From Rotaria socialis (lineage: Eukaryota > Rotifera > Eurotatoria > Philodinida > Philodinidae), in assembly GCA_905331475.1 (NCBI GenBank), contig CAJNYU010000183.1:296541-360540 (forward strand): 64,000 nt of DNA. The letters are read 5' to 3'. Numbering within the stretch: the first letter of the stretch is position 1; each line of letters begins with the position of its first letter. This document shows positions 24,401 to 36,147 of the stretch, in pieces. A model generated the notes under the pieces. The model ran no database searches and was not told the origin of the DNA. It saw only the letters and a program-made list of their open reading frames with translations. The translations under genes and the position numbers were made by a program.

Positions 24401-27400
24401 CTCAGTTTATTTATTTATTTTTATTCGATCATTAGCGTAACTATATTACTTTACGATTGACTCGACGGCCTTTGATTCGTATCCTAGTCGAACATGGGAA
24501 ATCTCTAGTTTTACTATATCCTTGTCATTTTCATCTGACTTCCGCTTAGTTTCATTATGGAAAACTTAAATTTTATTTTTGTTAGTCAACTTGCCATTCA
24601 ATGGTCACATTGACAAGTACAACCAAACAAACTACATCAATGATCTTAGATCAAGATGATTCAATTTCATCGAATTCTCAACATCCATCTAAATTACTTA
24701 TTCGTACATATAATGATGATGGTTCAACGAAGAGTATACTTATTGATGATTCAATGTCAATACGAGATGTTCTTTTTGTACTCGTTCATAAAAATCATCG
24801 AGAACCCGATATTGATTATGCTCTTGTAGAAATTTTACCTGATCTTCATATGGGTAACTAATTAATAATTATAATAAGAAATCTATCTTATGAAAATAAT
24901 CATTATTTTTAGAACGTATTTTTGAAGATCATCAAAGACTAACCGAAGCTATTCTCATGTGGCCCACAACTTCGCCTAATCGATTAATATTTACTAAAAG
25001 ATTAGAAAAATATGCTCTTTTCCGAGCAACATCTTCGTTTCTTGTAAGTTGTTTAGTTTAATATGAATTTTCTTTTTGAGTAGCACATATGCATATCTAA
25101 TTACATAGGAAAAAGATGGAGCAATGATTGTTTATGATGAATTATTAAAAACACCTGATATGGATGGAATTATTTATTTAAAAGAAAAATCAAGAAAATC
25201 ATGGAAAAAACATTTTTGTGTACTTCGTTCATCAGGTCTTTATTTTGTACCTAAAGGCAAAAGCAAAGTAATATTAATTTGTATGAATACTATTACTATT
25301 ATTGTTGTGTGTGTTTTATATCAATTATTTAGAAAGATCTTGTATGTTTGGCTAAATTTGAAAACGTGGAATTATTTTTTGGACTTGGTTGGAAAAAAAA
25401 ATTTAAATCACCAAGTGATTTTTGTTTTGCACTTAAGGTAAATAGTTTTTTTCAGATATCATGAAATGACAAAAACAATTATTTTGTTTTCATTAGCATC
25501 CATTAATTCAAAAGAAAAGCTCAAAATATATAAAATATATGTGTGTTGATACAAAAAATGAATTTGATCGATGGATTTCAAGTATTCGTATGGCTAAGGT
25601 ATTTTTTCGAAGGATTCGATTTGAATATAGATAACAGATTCATATTTTTCTTTAGTTTGGACAGCAATTAAAAATTAATTATCTTCTTATGGAAAAGGCA
25701 ATGGATATATATCGATCATCGGGTAAAGAACTTTTTTTTGTTCTCTATACAAGAATCTAAAATTAATCTAATGTCATAGGTCGATTTGCTGCTGTATGTG
25801 CCGCTCGTTCAGGAGTATCGAATGAACAACAAAGTAATCGTCATAATAATGACCTATGTTCGTCACCTATGCCATGTTCATCAATACGTGATCGGCAAGT
25901 TCTCAATCGAACACCTATCTTACCACATCATCATCATCATCATAACAATAATAATAATAATAATTCACATAATCAATATAGTAATCTACATTCAACTGCA
26001 TCACCTCAACCAAGTTCTTGTACTAGTTTACGTAAGATATTGAGTTTTATTGCATGGGGACTAGAAAGAGTGTTGAAGTATATAGGTATGAAAATGTGAA
26101 TGTCACATAGAACACGACAAAACTTGTTGGTATACGATTTTAAACCTCCTATAAATTAAATATAGAATCAAGTAGTCATTTTGTTTTTCTGACTAGATCG
26201 AATCATTTCTTTTTAATCTTAAATATGAATAATTTCTATTTAGTTCTGATGTATAAATTATGATTTTATTGAATTTCTAGAGAGCTAAGTGAAACAATGA
26301 TAATGAAGAAGTATATATTCGACAATAGATAAAATAAATTAATAATCCTATACTTAATAAAATCTTTTTCCATATTTTAATACTAGAAGGATTTCATTTA
26401 TAGTATTTTTCTTGTATTTAATAATTTGTTCATTTGTTTTATAGTGTCAACAAGTACATTGACTGATAATGAGCATAGTAATGAACGTGAACAAGATGAA
26501 AATAGCGATGAAAATTCTCCGATTAAATCGGCTAGTTATATGGATGAACTACGTCAAAGACTTGAACGTGTTCTAAATGATCCTCAATCACCCATCCCAT
26601 CATCATCGTCATCTGCTCCAGTTCAAGCAGCTTCAAATCCAATTGAACGTCATTCATGCCTTCCTGTATCAAAATCTTTCCGTCTTCCTATTCAACCTGT
26701 ACCCATACAAGTTCAATCGTCAGCAGGCTATCGACCAACAGCTATAGCTCGTTTTCCATTTAAAACAACGTCTACGTCGTCCTTACAAACGCAAACAACA
26801 AACCATTTAATAGCACCCTTAACAAAAGGAACAATTCGTGGACCAACATTAATTACTCCGCCAAAACTAAAATCAACCATACCTACACAATGTTTAAGTT
26901 CAACAGAAAATTTACGTACAACAAATACTAATCATTCAACACCGTCATCATCAACAACAGCGACAACAGTTGGTTCAACACCCTTACCAAGAAAACAAAT
27001 ACCATCATTACAAATATCCGATAGAAATTCATCTTATCGAACATCTAATCATACAAGTCCATATGGATATCAATATCATTTTACTAATGGAAATTATCAT
27101 CATCAACAGCAACAACAACAACAACAAATGAGTAAAAGTTTTATTATGCCAACTAAAAGAGACGGTATGTAAAATGACTTTTTGTTTCTTTAATTTGTCT
27201 AAATATTAAAATTATTTTCTCAAATTTAGATCATCGTAGTGCTAGTTCACTATCTGTTGCATCAAAGTCTGATTCACTCAATTTGGACGATACAGATTTT
27301 CCTCTTCCATCTCCATCGTTTCTAGAAGATCTACCGCAAACATCAAATAATATAAATAAAGTTCTATCGAATTCGACTAAATCTAAACCGACTGTAATTA

Positions 27401-27795
27401 GTAGTATGAATATGAATCGTTCGAAATTACCATCGTCAACAAATTCAGCATTATTAAAAAAACCTGCAACAACACTACGTACAAATGTTCGCCAACAAAA
27501 TTCATTACCTGTTCGAAGTGGACTTGTCGCACCTTCTCTGAAACTTTCAACATCAAATTCACAAACACCTGTTATAAATAAATCGCTAGCATCATCGACA
27601 TCGACAAATTCCTTATGTACTACCAAAGTCTCAGTAGTAACTCCTCATAAAACTGTTCCACCCGTTCCACCACGTAAATCAAGTATTCCTCGGCCATCAT
27701 TTAATGGTGCTAGTCCATCGGTTAAGCCTCAACCACCACAACGAGGTTCATCAACAAATTTATTTCTTCATAAACCGCATGTCAGTCATTTATGA
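18493..27795 (+). CDS. MRL-family adaptor (RIAM/lamellipodin/MIG-10/Pico-like)
   Basis: Twelve coding exons with GT-AG borders and continuous phase: 18493-18774, 22206-22266, 23641-24185, 24586-24853, 24913-25043, 25109-25267, 25333-25437, 25497-25598, 25656-25722, 25780-26031, 26445-27164, 27230-27795; 1085 aa. A Ser/acidic N-terminal region with short predicted helices ([24 protein letters not shown]) precedes a Ras-association domain (about 323-418; [16 protein letters not shown]) and a PH domain (about 445-553; [31 protein letters not shown]). The RA-PH pair diagnoses the MRL family, which links Ras/Rap GTPases and phosphoinositides to Ena/VASP, actin and integrin control at the leading edge. 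The C-terminal half is disordered and Ser/Thr/Pro-rich, with His, Asn and Gln runs and one good SH3 ligand (VPPVPPRK). No perfect FPPPP Ena/VASP motif is seen, only DFPLPSP. Introns 1 and 2 (3.4 and 1.4 kb) are long for this genome. Confidence 0.88.
18775..22205 (+). other. Intron 1 of the MRL gene (3.4 kb)
   Basis: Non-coding on both strands as far as can be seen; donor GTATGT, acceptor TTTTTAG. Its length suggests regulatory content or alternative first exons, but no element is recognised. Confidence 0.6.
22267..23640 (+). other. Intron 2 of the MRL gene, with a TAG trinucleotide repeat
   Basis: Donor GTAAGT, acceptor CTCTCTAG. It contains a TAG/GTA microsatellite at about 23150-23170. No other gene was seen inside. 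Confidence 0.6.
24186..24585 (+). other. Intron 3 of the MRL gene
   Basis: A 400-bp AT-rich intron with donor GTAAGA and acceptor TTTGTTAG; nothing else seen. Confidence 0.6.
26032..26444 (+). other. Intron 10 of the MRL gene
   Basis: A 413-bp intron with donor GTAAGA and acceptor TTTATAG; nothing else seen. Confidence 0.6.
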
Positions 27796-28091
27796 TTGGC
27801 ATATGAAAAAAAAATATCCCTTGATCTGCTTATTTGTCTGATTACCCAGTGATAATAATGACCTTAATTTATATATGTATACTTGACGTAAAGGCTCGTA
27901 ACATACATCTATGCAGTGAAACTTCTTTATTATCTTTTTATTTGTTTGTTTGTTTGTTTGATTCTTTTTGTCGTTTTGAAATTTTCAAAAGAAGAAAAAA
28001 ACATGACTCTATTTCAAAATATGAAAGATTTTAATTAATCCTATGAAACGATAAATGTAATTATTTATGAATGCATATCATCATCATACTT

Positions 28092-29418
28092 CCCATGAAA
28101 AAAAAATTCAAAAAAATGTGCATTTGAACGCGTTCTTTTTTTTTCGAACATGATTTCGCTAGAACATTTGCCTGTTTTATAAGACGCGTTTCAACGGGTT
28201 TTTTTATAAATAAAAACGCAAAAATTCAAATCTAGAAGGCGATCTGTAAATTGCGTTTTTTTAAGTCGAAACATGTTGTATTTTTAGATAAACGCGTTTA
28301 AATCATTGAAAATACTTAAATAAGCGCCGATGACCAGATTCGAACTATGAACATATTAATTGACTTACTTAGTGGAGTTGCGCCATACTTACAGTAGGTA
28401 ACACTAAGATTACACGTCTATAGAAAGTGAATACAAAAAGAAATTTTATTTTATTCGGTGCTTTCCGAAGTTCCGAAATACTTTATCTGCTTTTTCTATA
28501 TAAATGACACTATATACCTAGAGTTAATTTCAATAGTATCTAGGTTTAGCATTTTTTTTAGCTTATTTTTGATGTTAATTTGCTCTAACTTAAATATAAA
28601 ATCAATCTAAATTATGAGAAATTCCTTTCAAAATGAATATCTTTTTAAAATTACTATTCAAATCAAATACATTTTGTAAATGTAAATTGCCCTTCCCGAA
28701 TATTGTCTGATAATGAATAATGATAATTAAAATTTTTTGTTCTCAACTGTGCGAATATTTCGATTTTTAGTATAATCTAGGTAATTAGTGACCTTTTTAT
28801 TTGATCCATCACTGGATGAAATACTGGCAAAAACTTCTAGATAGCATCTCTGTATAAATATTCAAGCTGTCAGGAGAGAAGAGAAGAAGAACAGTAAACT
28901 ATTATCTAAACAAAGTAGAGTAAAAAAAAGAAATAAAAAATAGTGTATGTTCCTTCTTTTATAACATATTTTTGTTAAAAAAGCGAATTTAGTATACAAA
29001 TTAAATTTTAGTTCCAAAGATTCAAAAAAGAAACGACTCTTGAAACACTAACATTCGTTGATTTGACCCTTTGAAGTAATTTGGCAGAGGCACTTTTCGT
29101 AATTCATCGTATATTCCAAAAGAAACTGTTTTTTAGGTAAAAAATGCGTTATTGAAAGGAAGTTCAAACTCATCCAAAATAACGCGTTAAAATGAATTTT
29201 CTCAAATCGTTTTTTAAAACAAGAACGATGTTTTCTTTCAAACGCGTTTAAACACTTTTATTAAAACGCGTTTTCAAACAAAAAAACGCCTTGAAAAATA
29301 AATCAACACGAAAAACGCCTTCTTTTCTTAAAGTTTTGCGTTTAAACGCGAAAAGAGCGCTGTTTTTATTTAAACTTTGCATTAAAACGCATATTTTCTC
29401 GAGTTTTTTTTTCATGGG
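28092..29418. mobile_element. 1.33-kb non-coding element with terminal inverted repeats, ACGCGT-rich
   Basis: The left end CCCATGAAAAAAAAA (28092-28106) is the exact reverse complement of the right end (29404-29418), and imperfect similarity continues inward for about 30 bp (TGTGCATTTGAA versus TATGCGTTTTAA). Both ends are crowded with ACGCGT or AACGCGTT palindromes (near 28129, 28183, 28291, 29183, 29243, 29266), rare CpG-rich words in this AT-rich sequence. No transposase frame exists, so it would be non-autonomous. No target-site duplication is evident at the borders. The centre holds a tRNA-like segment. Identification as a transposon is inference. Confidence 0.6.
28321..28412 (-). other. 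Degenerate tRNA-like segment (possible tRNA-derived repeat)
   Basis: On the minus strand a TGGCGCAACTCC word, like a pol III A box, is followed about 35 bp later by AGTTCGAATCTGG, close to the B box GGTTCGANTCC. The arms do not pair well enough for a functional tRNA, and the acceptor stem is not closed. A tRNA-derived SINE remnant is the best reading. Confidence is low. Confidence 0.25.
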
Positions 29419-30332
29419 CAACATAAAGTATATCGATACAAAAAATAAATGGTATTTTATATGAAAACGAAGACTATTTCAATTAGTCGAGTACAAAATA
29501 AAACATCATAGAATTACATCGATTTTATTTCGATCTATTTTTCGTGATATATATAGTCATAAAGTCAATAGAAAATAAACAACTGCGTATAAAAAAAATT
29601 TTATAGCAGGAAATTAATTTTCGTTTGAAATTCATTATTCATATATTAATGGGAAATTGAAACTTAGCGTCTTCTATTTTCTTTGTCATATTCTCTAAAA
29701 AAACAACGATACATTTTTTATCTATATTTATGCAAGAAGTCAGAATAATGCAAATGATTTACTAAGCGAATATTCTTCTTCAAGAGTTGTTGGTTCTATA
29801 AATCATGACACTATAAATAAAAGAAGTGATTGATGGATTGAAATGAGAATCGTTTTTTGAGTATGTCACTTTTCATGATTCGAACATGTGTAATTATCTA
29901 GGTGAAACAATAGTGAATCGAATTTTCATGTTTTTTTATGCTTTTTGTGCTAAATAATGCATCAAGAGTATCTGAGTGAAATTAGACAAACGTGATTTTG
30001 TATCAAATGATTAATAGATTTTTTGATAGACATTACCGATAAAGTCACTCTTGGAAGATTGAAACAAAAAATTGAATAAATAAGACAGACATAGGAATAA
30101 TTATTGTATAAAAAAAATACTATGTACCGATACCTAGCACCCTCTACACTTCTATCTGATTGACCAACTGTCCTATTTAATGAAACTTAGACGAGACGAA
30201 ACTGCAGTACGCTTAAAAAAACATAACTAGGAAGTTTGTTTACTCACATATGGATAAAATATTTTTATTAATTATGATCATATGTAAGAGATAATGATAA
30301 AGAAACTAATCAAAACTTGTCTACCAATTTTT
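29419..30332. other. Intergenic, upstream of the gamma-glutamyltransferase gene
   Basis: AT-rich, no gene recognised. Confidence 0.55.
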
Positions 30333-33229
30333 ATGATGTATATATCCAAAGAACAATACGAACCGCTTCTTCCTTCAACCTCAAATAACAGTTTAAATGA
30401 ACATTCAATTGATTTCCATCGACCTTCAAATCCACTTCGATTAGTTAAATTGAGTTAAGTCTTAATTGGATTTATATTTATATCAATGAATAGTGAATCA
30501 CTTCGAGCGTTGCTCACTCGAGTACAAATTGTATTACTTTACAAAACATCAACCATCTTTCGAAGACGAAGGTGTTCTATAGTTTCGATCTTTTTAAAAA
30601 TTTATTTTTCATTAAATTAATTTATCATTCTTTTTTCTCCTCCTTTAGGCGGCGAACAGTTATCTTTACTATTGCTACTATTTCATTGCTTGTCGTATCT
30701 GGTGTTATCTTTGTTCTTCTGTATGGTTTAAAACAACGTAAGATTTCAATCAGTAGATTTTTTCAGCAGTACTTTCATGATTAGTAAATTAGTTTATGGT
30801 AGAAAATGAGTTCCGTTCGAATAACTCTTAAAATTGCGAATGCTAAAGTACATAGAAAGGAAATAATCATTGAACTATTACTTAACTATCTTTTTGATTC
30901 TAGCTGCTCCTAATGCAAATGTTGAGATCTGTAGTTCTAGTCTTGAAACCTACCATATTAATGGTTCGTCAATATTAGGCAAATATTCTCGAGCAGCTGT
31001 AACTGTTGATAATGGTGAATGTTCAAAAATTGGACGTCAAATACTAGAAAAAAACGGTACAACTATGGATGCTGCTTTAGCAGCCGCTATTTGTAATGGT
31101 GTGATGAATGGTCATTCAATGGGCATAGGCGGCGGATGTGCTATTTTAATATATTCGAAGTAAAATTTTTAATTATTATTGCAGTTTTCATTTTTGTTTT
31201 CTATTGATTTATAGGAAAAGAAAAAGAGCTTTTAGTCTCATAGGAGTATGTTTTCTGCAAAACAAAAACACATGTTCTTCATTTGATAAATGCTATTTCT
31301 AGAGAGAACGAGCGCCGTATGCAGCAAATGCAACTATGTTCATCGGTCGAGAAAATATGTCTATGACTGGTAAGAATTTAATTGAAAAAAATCATCTTTA
31401 AACTTTGTCTATTTTGTTTTTTGAAGGTGGTCTAGCGATTGCAGTTCCAGGTGAATTACGAGCTTACAAAAAAGCTTATGATGAGTTCGGAGGCGGTGTT
31501 CCATGGCGTGATTTATTTCAGCCGACAATTCAACTATGTCGCAATGGTTTTATTGTAAGTGCATCACAAGCTGCAGCTATTGCACAAACAAGATCTTTAA
31601 TTTTGAACGATCCAGCCATGAGGTGATTACTAAAATATTTCTTAAAGTCATTTATTTTTGTTGGCTTCAGAGAATTGTTCGTCAAAAATAATAAAACAAA
31701 TGAATTATACTCGAAAGGAGATATTATGAAACGACCGAAATATGCTGCTACACTTGAAATCATTGCTGAACAAGGTGCTGATGCTTTTTATACGGGTACA
31801 TTAGCTGATAGAATTGTGAAAGAAATTCATGATCATGGTGGTATTATTACAAAACAAGATCTTGCTGATTATCAAGTTGATTTTAATGAAGCCTTAAGTG
31901 TTAATCTCAATGCGTCATTAACAGCATTTACAACACAAGCACCATCCAGTGGACCACTACTTATTTTCATTCTCAACATTCTTCGAGGTAATAAATTCGG
32001 TCGAGTTCTGTTCCCGAATCTAATCAAATATTTTTCTTATTGATTAGGATATAATATAGCTGAAAGTAATTTAAAAAAGACATCAGATGCAGCCCTGTTC
32101 TATCATCGTCTTATCGAAGCATTTAAATTTGCTTATGCTAAACGAACTGAACTTGCTGATCCATTAAAAATTAATATCACCAATGTATGTATAGAATTTC
32201 TTTCAAAATATTTTCGCTAAAAATTTTCTTCTAGCTGATACGCAATTTAACATCAAAAGATTATGCTGATAGTATACGAGCACGTATTAAGTATGTATAT
32301 CAAATTGAGACTGAAGTACGTTTTTTTTTTAATCTTTGGAAGGAAATACAATTTAAAAGGGAATAGACAAGAGAGAGTCTAGAATGGCTCGGATACAAAA
32401 ATGTGATCCTGTACATTTCTAGTCGGGTGGCTAAATTTTGTTTGATATTTTAGTGACTATAAAACATTCGATTTCGAATATTATGGAGGAACATGGTATG
32501 ATCAACTAAAAACAGGCACAGCTCATTTGTCGGTTGTTGGACCTGATGGTGATGCTGTTGCATTAACATCAACTGTTAATCTCTAGTATGATTCAAGTAG
32601 TCGTTTGAACTGCGAGAGATAATGATTTTTTCTCCAATAGCTTCGGGTCAAAAGTTGTTGGTCCTGAAACAGGCATTATTTACAATGATGAAATGGATGA
32701 TTTTTCAATTCCAAATACAACAAATTTTTTTGGTGTTCCAGCTAGTCCAGCTAATTTTATAGCACCCGGAAAACGACCGGTTTCATCAATGTCACCATTA
32801 ATTCTACTAGAAACTGCTAATCAACGTATACAACAAGTTTTAGGTGCTAGTGGTGGCACTAAAATAACTACAAGTGTTGCTCAAGTTGCAATGCTTAATT
32901 TATGGTTTAATGAAAATATAAAACAAGCTATTGATGCACCAAGACTTCATTCACAATTATTACCGCAATCAGTTTTGGCTGAACATGGTTTTGATCAGGC
33001 AAGAATTATGGCCTGATTAAGATTCTATTTTTGGCGAAATATCTATTTGAATATTCTTTTTGTTTTGTTTTAGGATATCTTAAAACTACTTAAAAAACGT
33101 GGTCATAACATAACGTGTAGCACCTATGGTGGTTCTGTTATACAAGGCATTGAGTGGCGTGATGAAGTAAATCAATATTGGGCAAACTGTGATATACGTA
33201 AAGGTGGTGCACCAGATGGATTTTCTTAA
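30333..33229 (+). CDS. Gamma-glutamyltransferase (GGT1-like)
   Basis: Secure exons: 30649-30737, 30904-31159, 31215-31245, 31303-31369, 31427-31622, 31671-31987, 32048-32184, 32235-32290, 32454-32585, 32641-32998, 33074-33229; phases agree throughout. The enzyme cleaves gamma-glutamyl bonds of extracellular glutathione and conjugates and transfers the group to water or peptides. The chain has a single N-terminal signal-anchor helix (TVIFTIATISLLVV...), then the large subunit and an autocleavage site with catalytic Thr in TGTAHLSVV. The small subunit shows EMDDFSIPN, the PVSSMSP loop, GASGGTKITT and APRLHSQLLP, and ends DIRKGGAPDGF. The first exon is uncertain: ATG at 30486 with a phase-2 donor after 30571 joins the 30649 acceptor perfectly. 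An upstream ATG (about 30333, reading EQYEPLLP, a dileucine-type tail) needs a donor after 30453 and an acceptor inside the next exon. The last intron begins with GC, not GT. Confidence 0.9.
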
Positions 33230-34397
33230 AAATCTTTTTAGTATTTATCTACAATGCTTAACGATATGCCTTTTTTCCTTGTAAATTTTAATTTTTTGTC
33301 TACTATTTATTTGTTCTTTCCAAAACCAAACTCAAAAGTTATTAATAGCTAATCGACCTAGAGTAATAATAAAATACGTTCTACGTAGTTTAATGTTATT
33401 GAGAACTGTAGAGCTACGTCCTGCAAATCAAAAATATATCAAAACGAGTATCTAAGAGCTCAATGAAGTTTTATATAGAATTCTTTTGAAATTATCAATT
33501 TTCAAAGCATTAAACTATTTTGATAGAAAAATAATCAAATGAATTCTAAACCTTCTTTTAATTGCAAGTTTATTTTAAGAAATAATTTGAAAGAAATTCA
33601 ACGACAAATGACCTCAGCAAAAAACCTGACTTGTGCGTTCGTAACAAAAGATATACTCAATTAGAAGGATTCTTCTTGAGGTATACATTCAGAAACTTCT
33701 AAAAACATCGAAACTTTTACAAAACTTTAGAAAAGAAAACAGTGAAGTTAGAGTAGACAATCCGACTTGTCCAAGCGTAACGCTATGAGGTTTTGGCAAA
33801 CTATTTGAAGTACCTCGAAAAGTATGATAGCTGGAAAGTTCATTCAAACGTCATTCGACGAGTTCTATTTGTACTATAAATTTGATGTTTTTTTTTATTG
33901 AACTCTATAGTTTACAGAAATGGCTTAGTCACGTAACACCGTGACGTAAAAGGTCCGTGAGTTTGCAACGCTCTCACTTATCGTTTAATCCCCTGTGAAC
34001 GACGAGCTCCAATGAAAATAGGCCTGGAACCAACTTTGTAGAGCATGAAACGAGCTTCCCAATGATAAAAGCAATGTTCCCCTAGCTCTCATTATTCAAA
34101 TAAAAAATGAAAACGTAACACTGACATTTTTCGTGACTCTGTGACACTATTTATTGTCGATCGATTTTGAACCCCGTAAGATAGTCAGATCTATTTTATT
34201 TTCAGTCATGGGTTTATTCTCTACATATAACCACTGTGCAAAATGTATGGGTGTGGATGTTTTGTTGTAGCAACCATTACGCGTTTCGATCTTGTTTATG
34301 GATCTCATCAGATGGTTCCTTTATAAATGAGTGTATGACATGGAGTAGTTGAAGAAAAATATTTTTTACATCGAGATTATCGTACTTAGGAGATATA
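33230..34397. other. Intergenic, 3' flank of the GGT gene
   Basis: No gene recognised. A short perfect hairpin, GTCACG-TAACAC-CGTGAC, occurs near 33930-33947. Confidence 0.5.
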
Positions 34398-35137
34398 ATG
34401 GTATTGTATCACAGTGCATCTATACATCGCGACAAGCGTTACTTGAATGTTATTGAATTAGCTAATGAGAGGATGGTAACTTATTCGTTTTATTAAGGTG
34501 TTTTTCTGCAATGATATGCTCTGCTATTTAAGATTTTCAGATTAATTGACAGATGAATTTTTATTGATAAGTAAGAAAGTGAAATGTTTAATGGGCTAAG
34601 TTATAGACAGTTTTGTTTTGCTTAATGTTTAGTTGGCTGAATGTTTTGCTCATGTTGTCGATTGGTGCGTTGACTGCTTGGCGCATGTTGAATAAGTTTT
34701 CTCATCGTTGCCAATAATTCTCGTTTTAAGTTAGGATTCAAACAAGTTCCGACGATTAGAACAGTGTTGATGACCTCTGTGCTAGATCAACAATCGAATC
34801 TTCTTCCTCTGCAAAAAGCAACAAATATAAACGGGTCGAGACTGATTTATTTATCACCATCACTCCGATTCTCAGATTCATCGTCATTTAATCCTAATCG
34901 TTTTTGAACGGTCTTCAAAATATAATTTCAACGATACCAAGTCTAATTATGCTTTGTATCTATGTATGATCTCTCGTTCTTGCTGATGCTGGTTTGATAA
35001 ACGTTTTATTTTAAATAGTTCAACCATGTATATGCGATAGTTTAGTTTCTACGAATGATCCAAAATTAAAAAGCATACTCGATGATCAACCAAAAATGAT
35101 TGCACGACCAGATTCAGCTTCTAAGAAAGTCAATTGA
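34398..35137. pseudogene. Scattered coding-like patches, possible decayed or unresolved gene(s)
   Basis: Plus strand: ATG at 34398 opens 26 codons (MVLYHSASIHRDKRYLN...) that end at a GTAACT donor after 34475. An acceptor at 35018 (TTTTAAATAG) leads to a 39-codon exon (QPCICDSLVSTNDPK...) ending in TGA at 35137. No middle exon to bridge the phases was found. Minus strand: frames near 34925-34857 (LKTVQKRLGLNDDESE) and 34800-34620 (LNPNLKRELLATMRKL) also look protein-like but are broken by stops and frame changes. These may be remnants of one or two genes. No family is recognised. Confidence 0.3.
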
Positions 35138-36147
35138 ACCTAACCGCTGTTTATAAATTATTGCATCAGTCACTTTTTTTTCTGTTCTCTATACATGCCC
35201 CTATATGTGTTGTAAAAAAAGCAATTAACTCTACTGTTTTTTTTGTTCACACTGAGAAATAATGCTAGATTTCGTGGTCCTATGCATGCAATTCATTTCA
35301 GATCATTTAAATCACTGTGAATTAGTATACTATCATAGCCATCCGATGAGACCCTTAAGCAAGGTCAAAATCCAGATCGTAGTTTACTTGACCCACTCTC
35401 ACCCTCAATACAGTAATATATCTATGATTTTCGAAACATTTAGATTATTACTACAGAGTTAAAGCCAACTGATGAGTTCTTTAGCAGGAACGAAATCTGA
35501 ATCTTGGCATGTTATACACACGCCCACACCCACACGAAAATAGATTATATATCAGAAATATTATATGAGTTGTAATATTTTTTTTCACAAACTACACTTA
35601 TTTTTCAAATATATGTAGCATCAAAGTCTACGAATGGTATATATGTTGACACGCGAAAAGCTTGGTTTATCGATATTCACTATATACAACTATACGCAAT
35701 CAACTGACTGTTCTCTTCACTTCGCTTCTTAAAACTAGCGTGTGTTCGACGTTCCCGTCAAAACGATGTTGTATAAAATTGGTTCACCCATGTTTCCGTT
35801 TCAAACACCAGAACAATCTACTTCTGAGTTAATCTATTTAAACTGTAGTGTCTTTTTCAGCTGAAATTGCACGAGGTGACAATTAATCAGAGTCAAATTA
35901 ATGTAAACAACCCGTATCTTGTCTAGAAGTGATACGAGATATTATGTACGCATTGTTGAAATAAAGCTCTAAAAAAATGAAGGATGAAAATTCATGATTC
36001 TGCTTAAAAAAAGACGTCATTACATCAATAATGATGTTATCAAATGAGCAACATCTCTTGCGCTGATATGACTTGGTCCTCTTAGCTTGTTTTGTCACAT
36101 CATTCTTAGCTGATAACTTTCAGTTAGTCGTCACTCTTTTAAACAGT
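35138..36147. other. Intergenic, upstream of NRF-like gene A
   Basis: No gene seen. The last 150 bp align, with many differences, to the sequence upstream of NRF-like gene B (40050-40201). Confidence 0.55.

Noticed and set aside
27231-27626. 131-codon minus-strand frame
   Set aside because: Shadow of the last MRL exon.
36073-36147. 25-codon N-terminal extension of the NRF-like frame
   Set aside because: Lacks an ATG and precedes a perfect signal peptide starting at 36148; the copy B extension differs.
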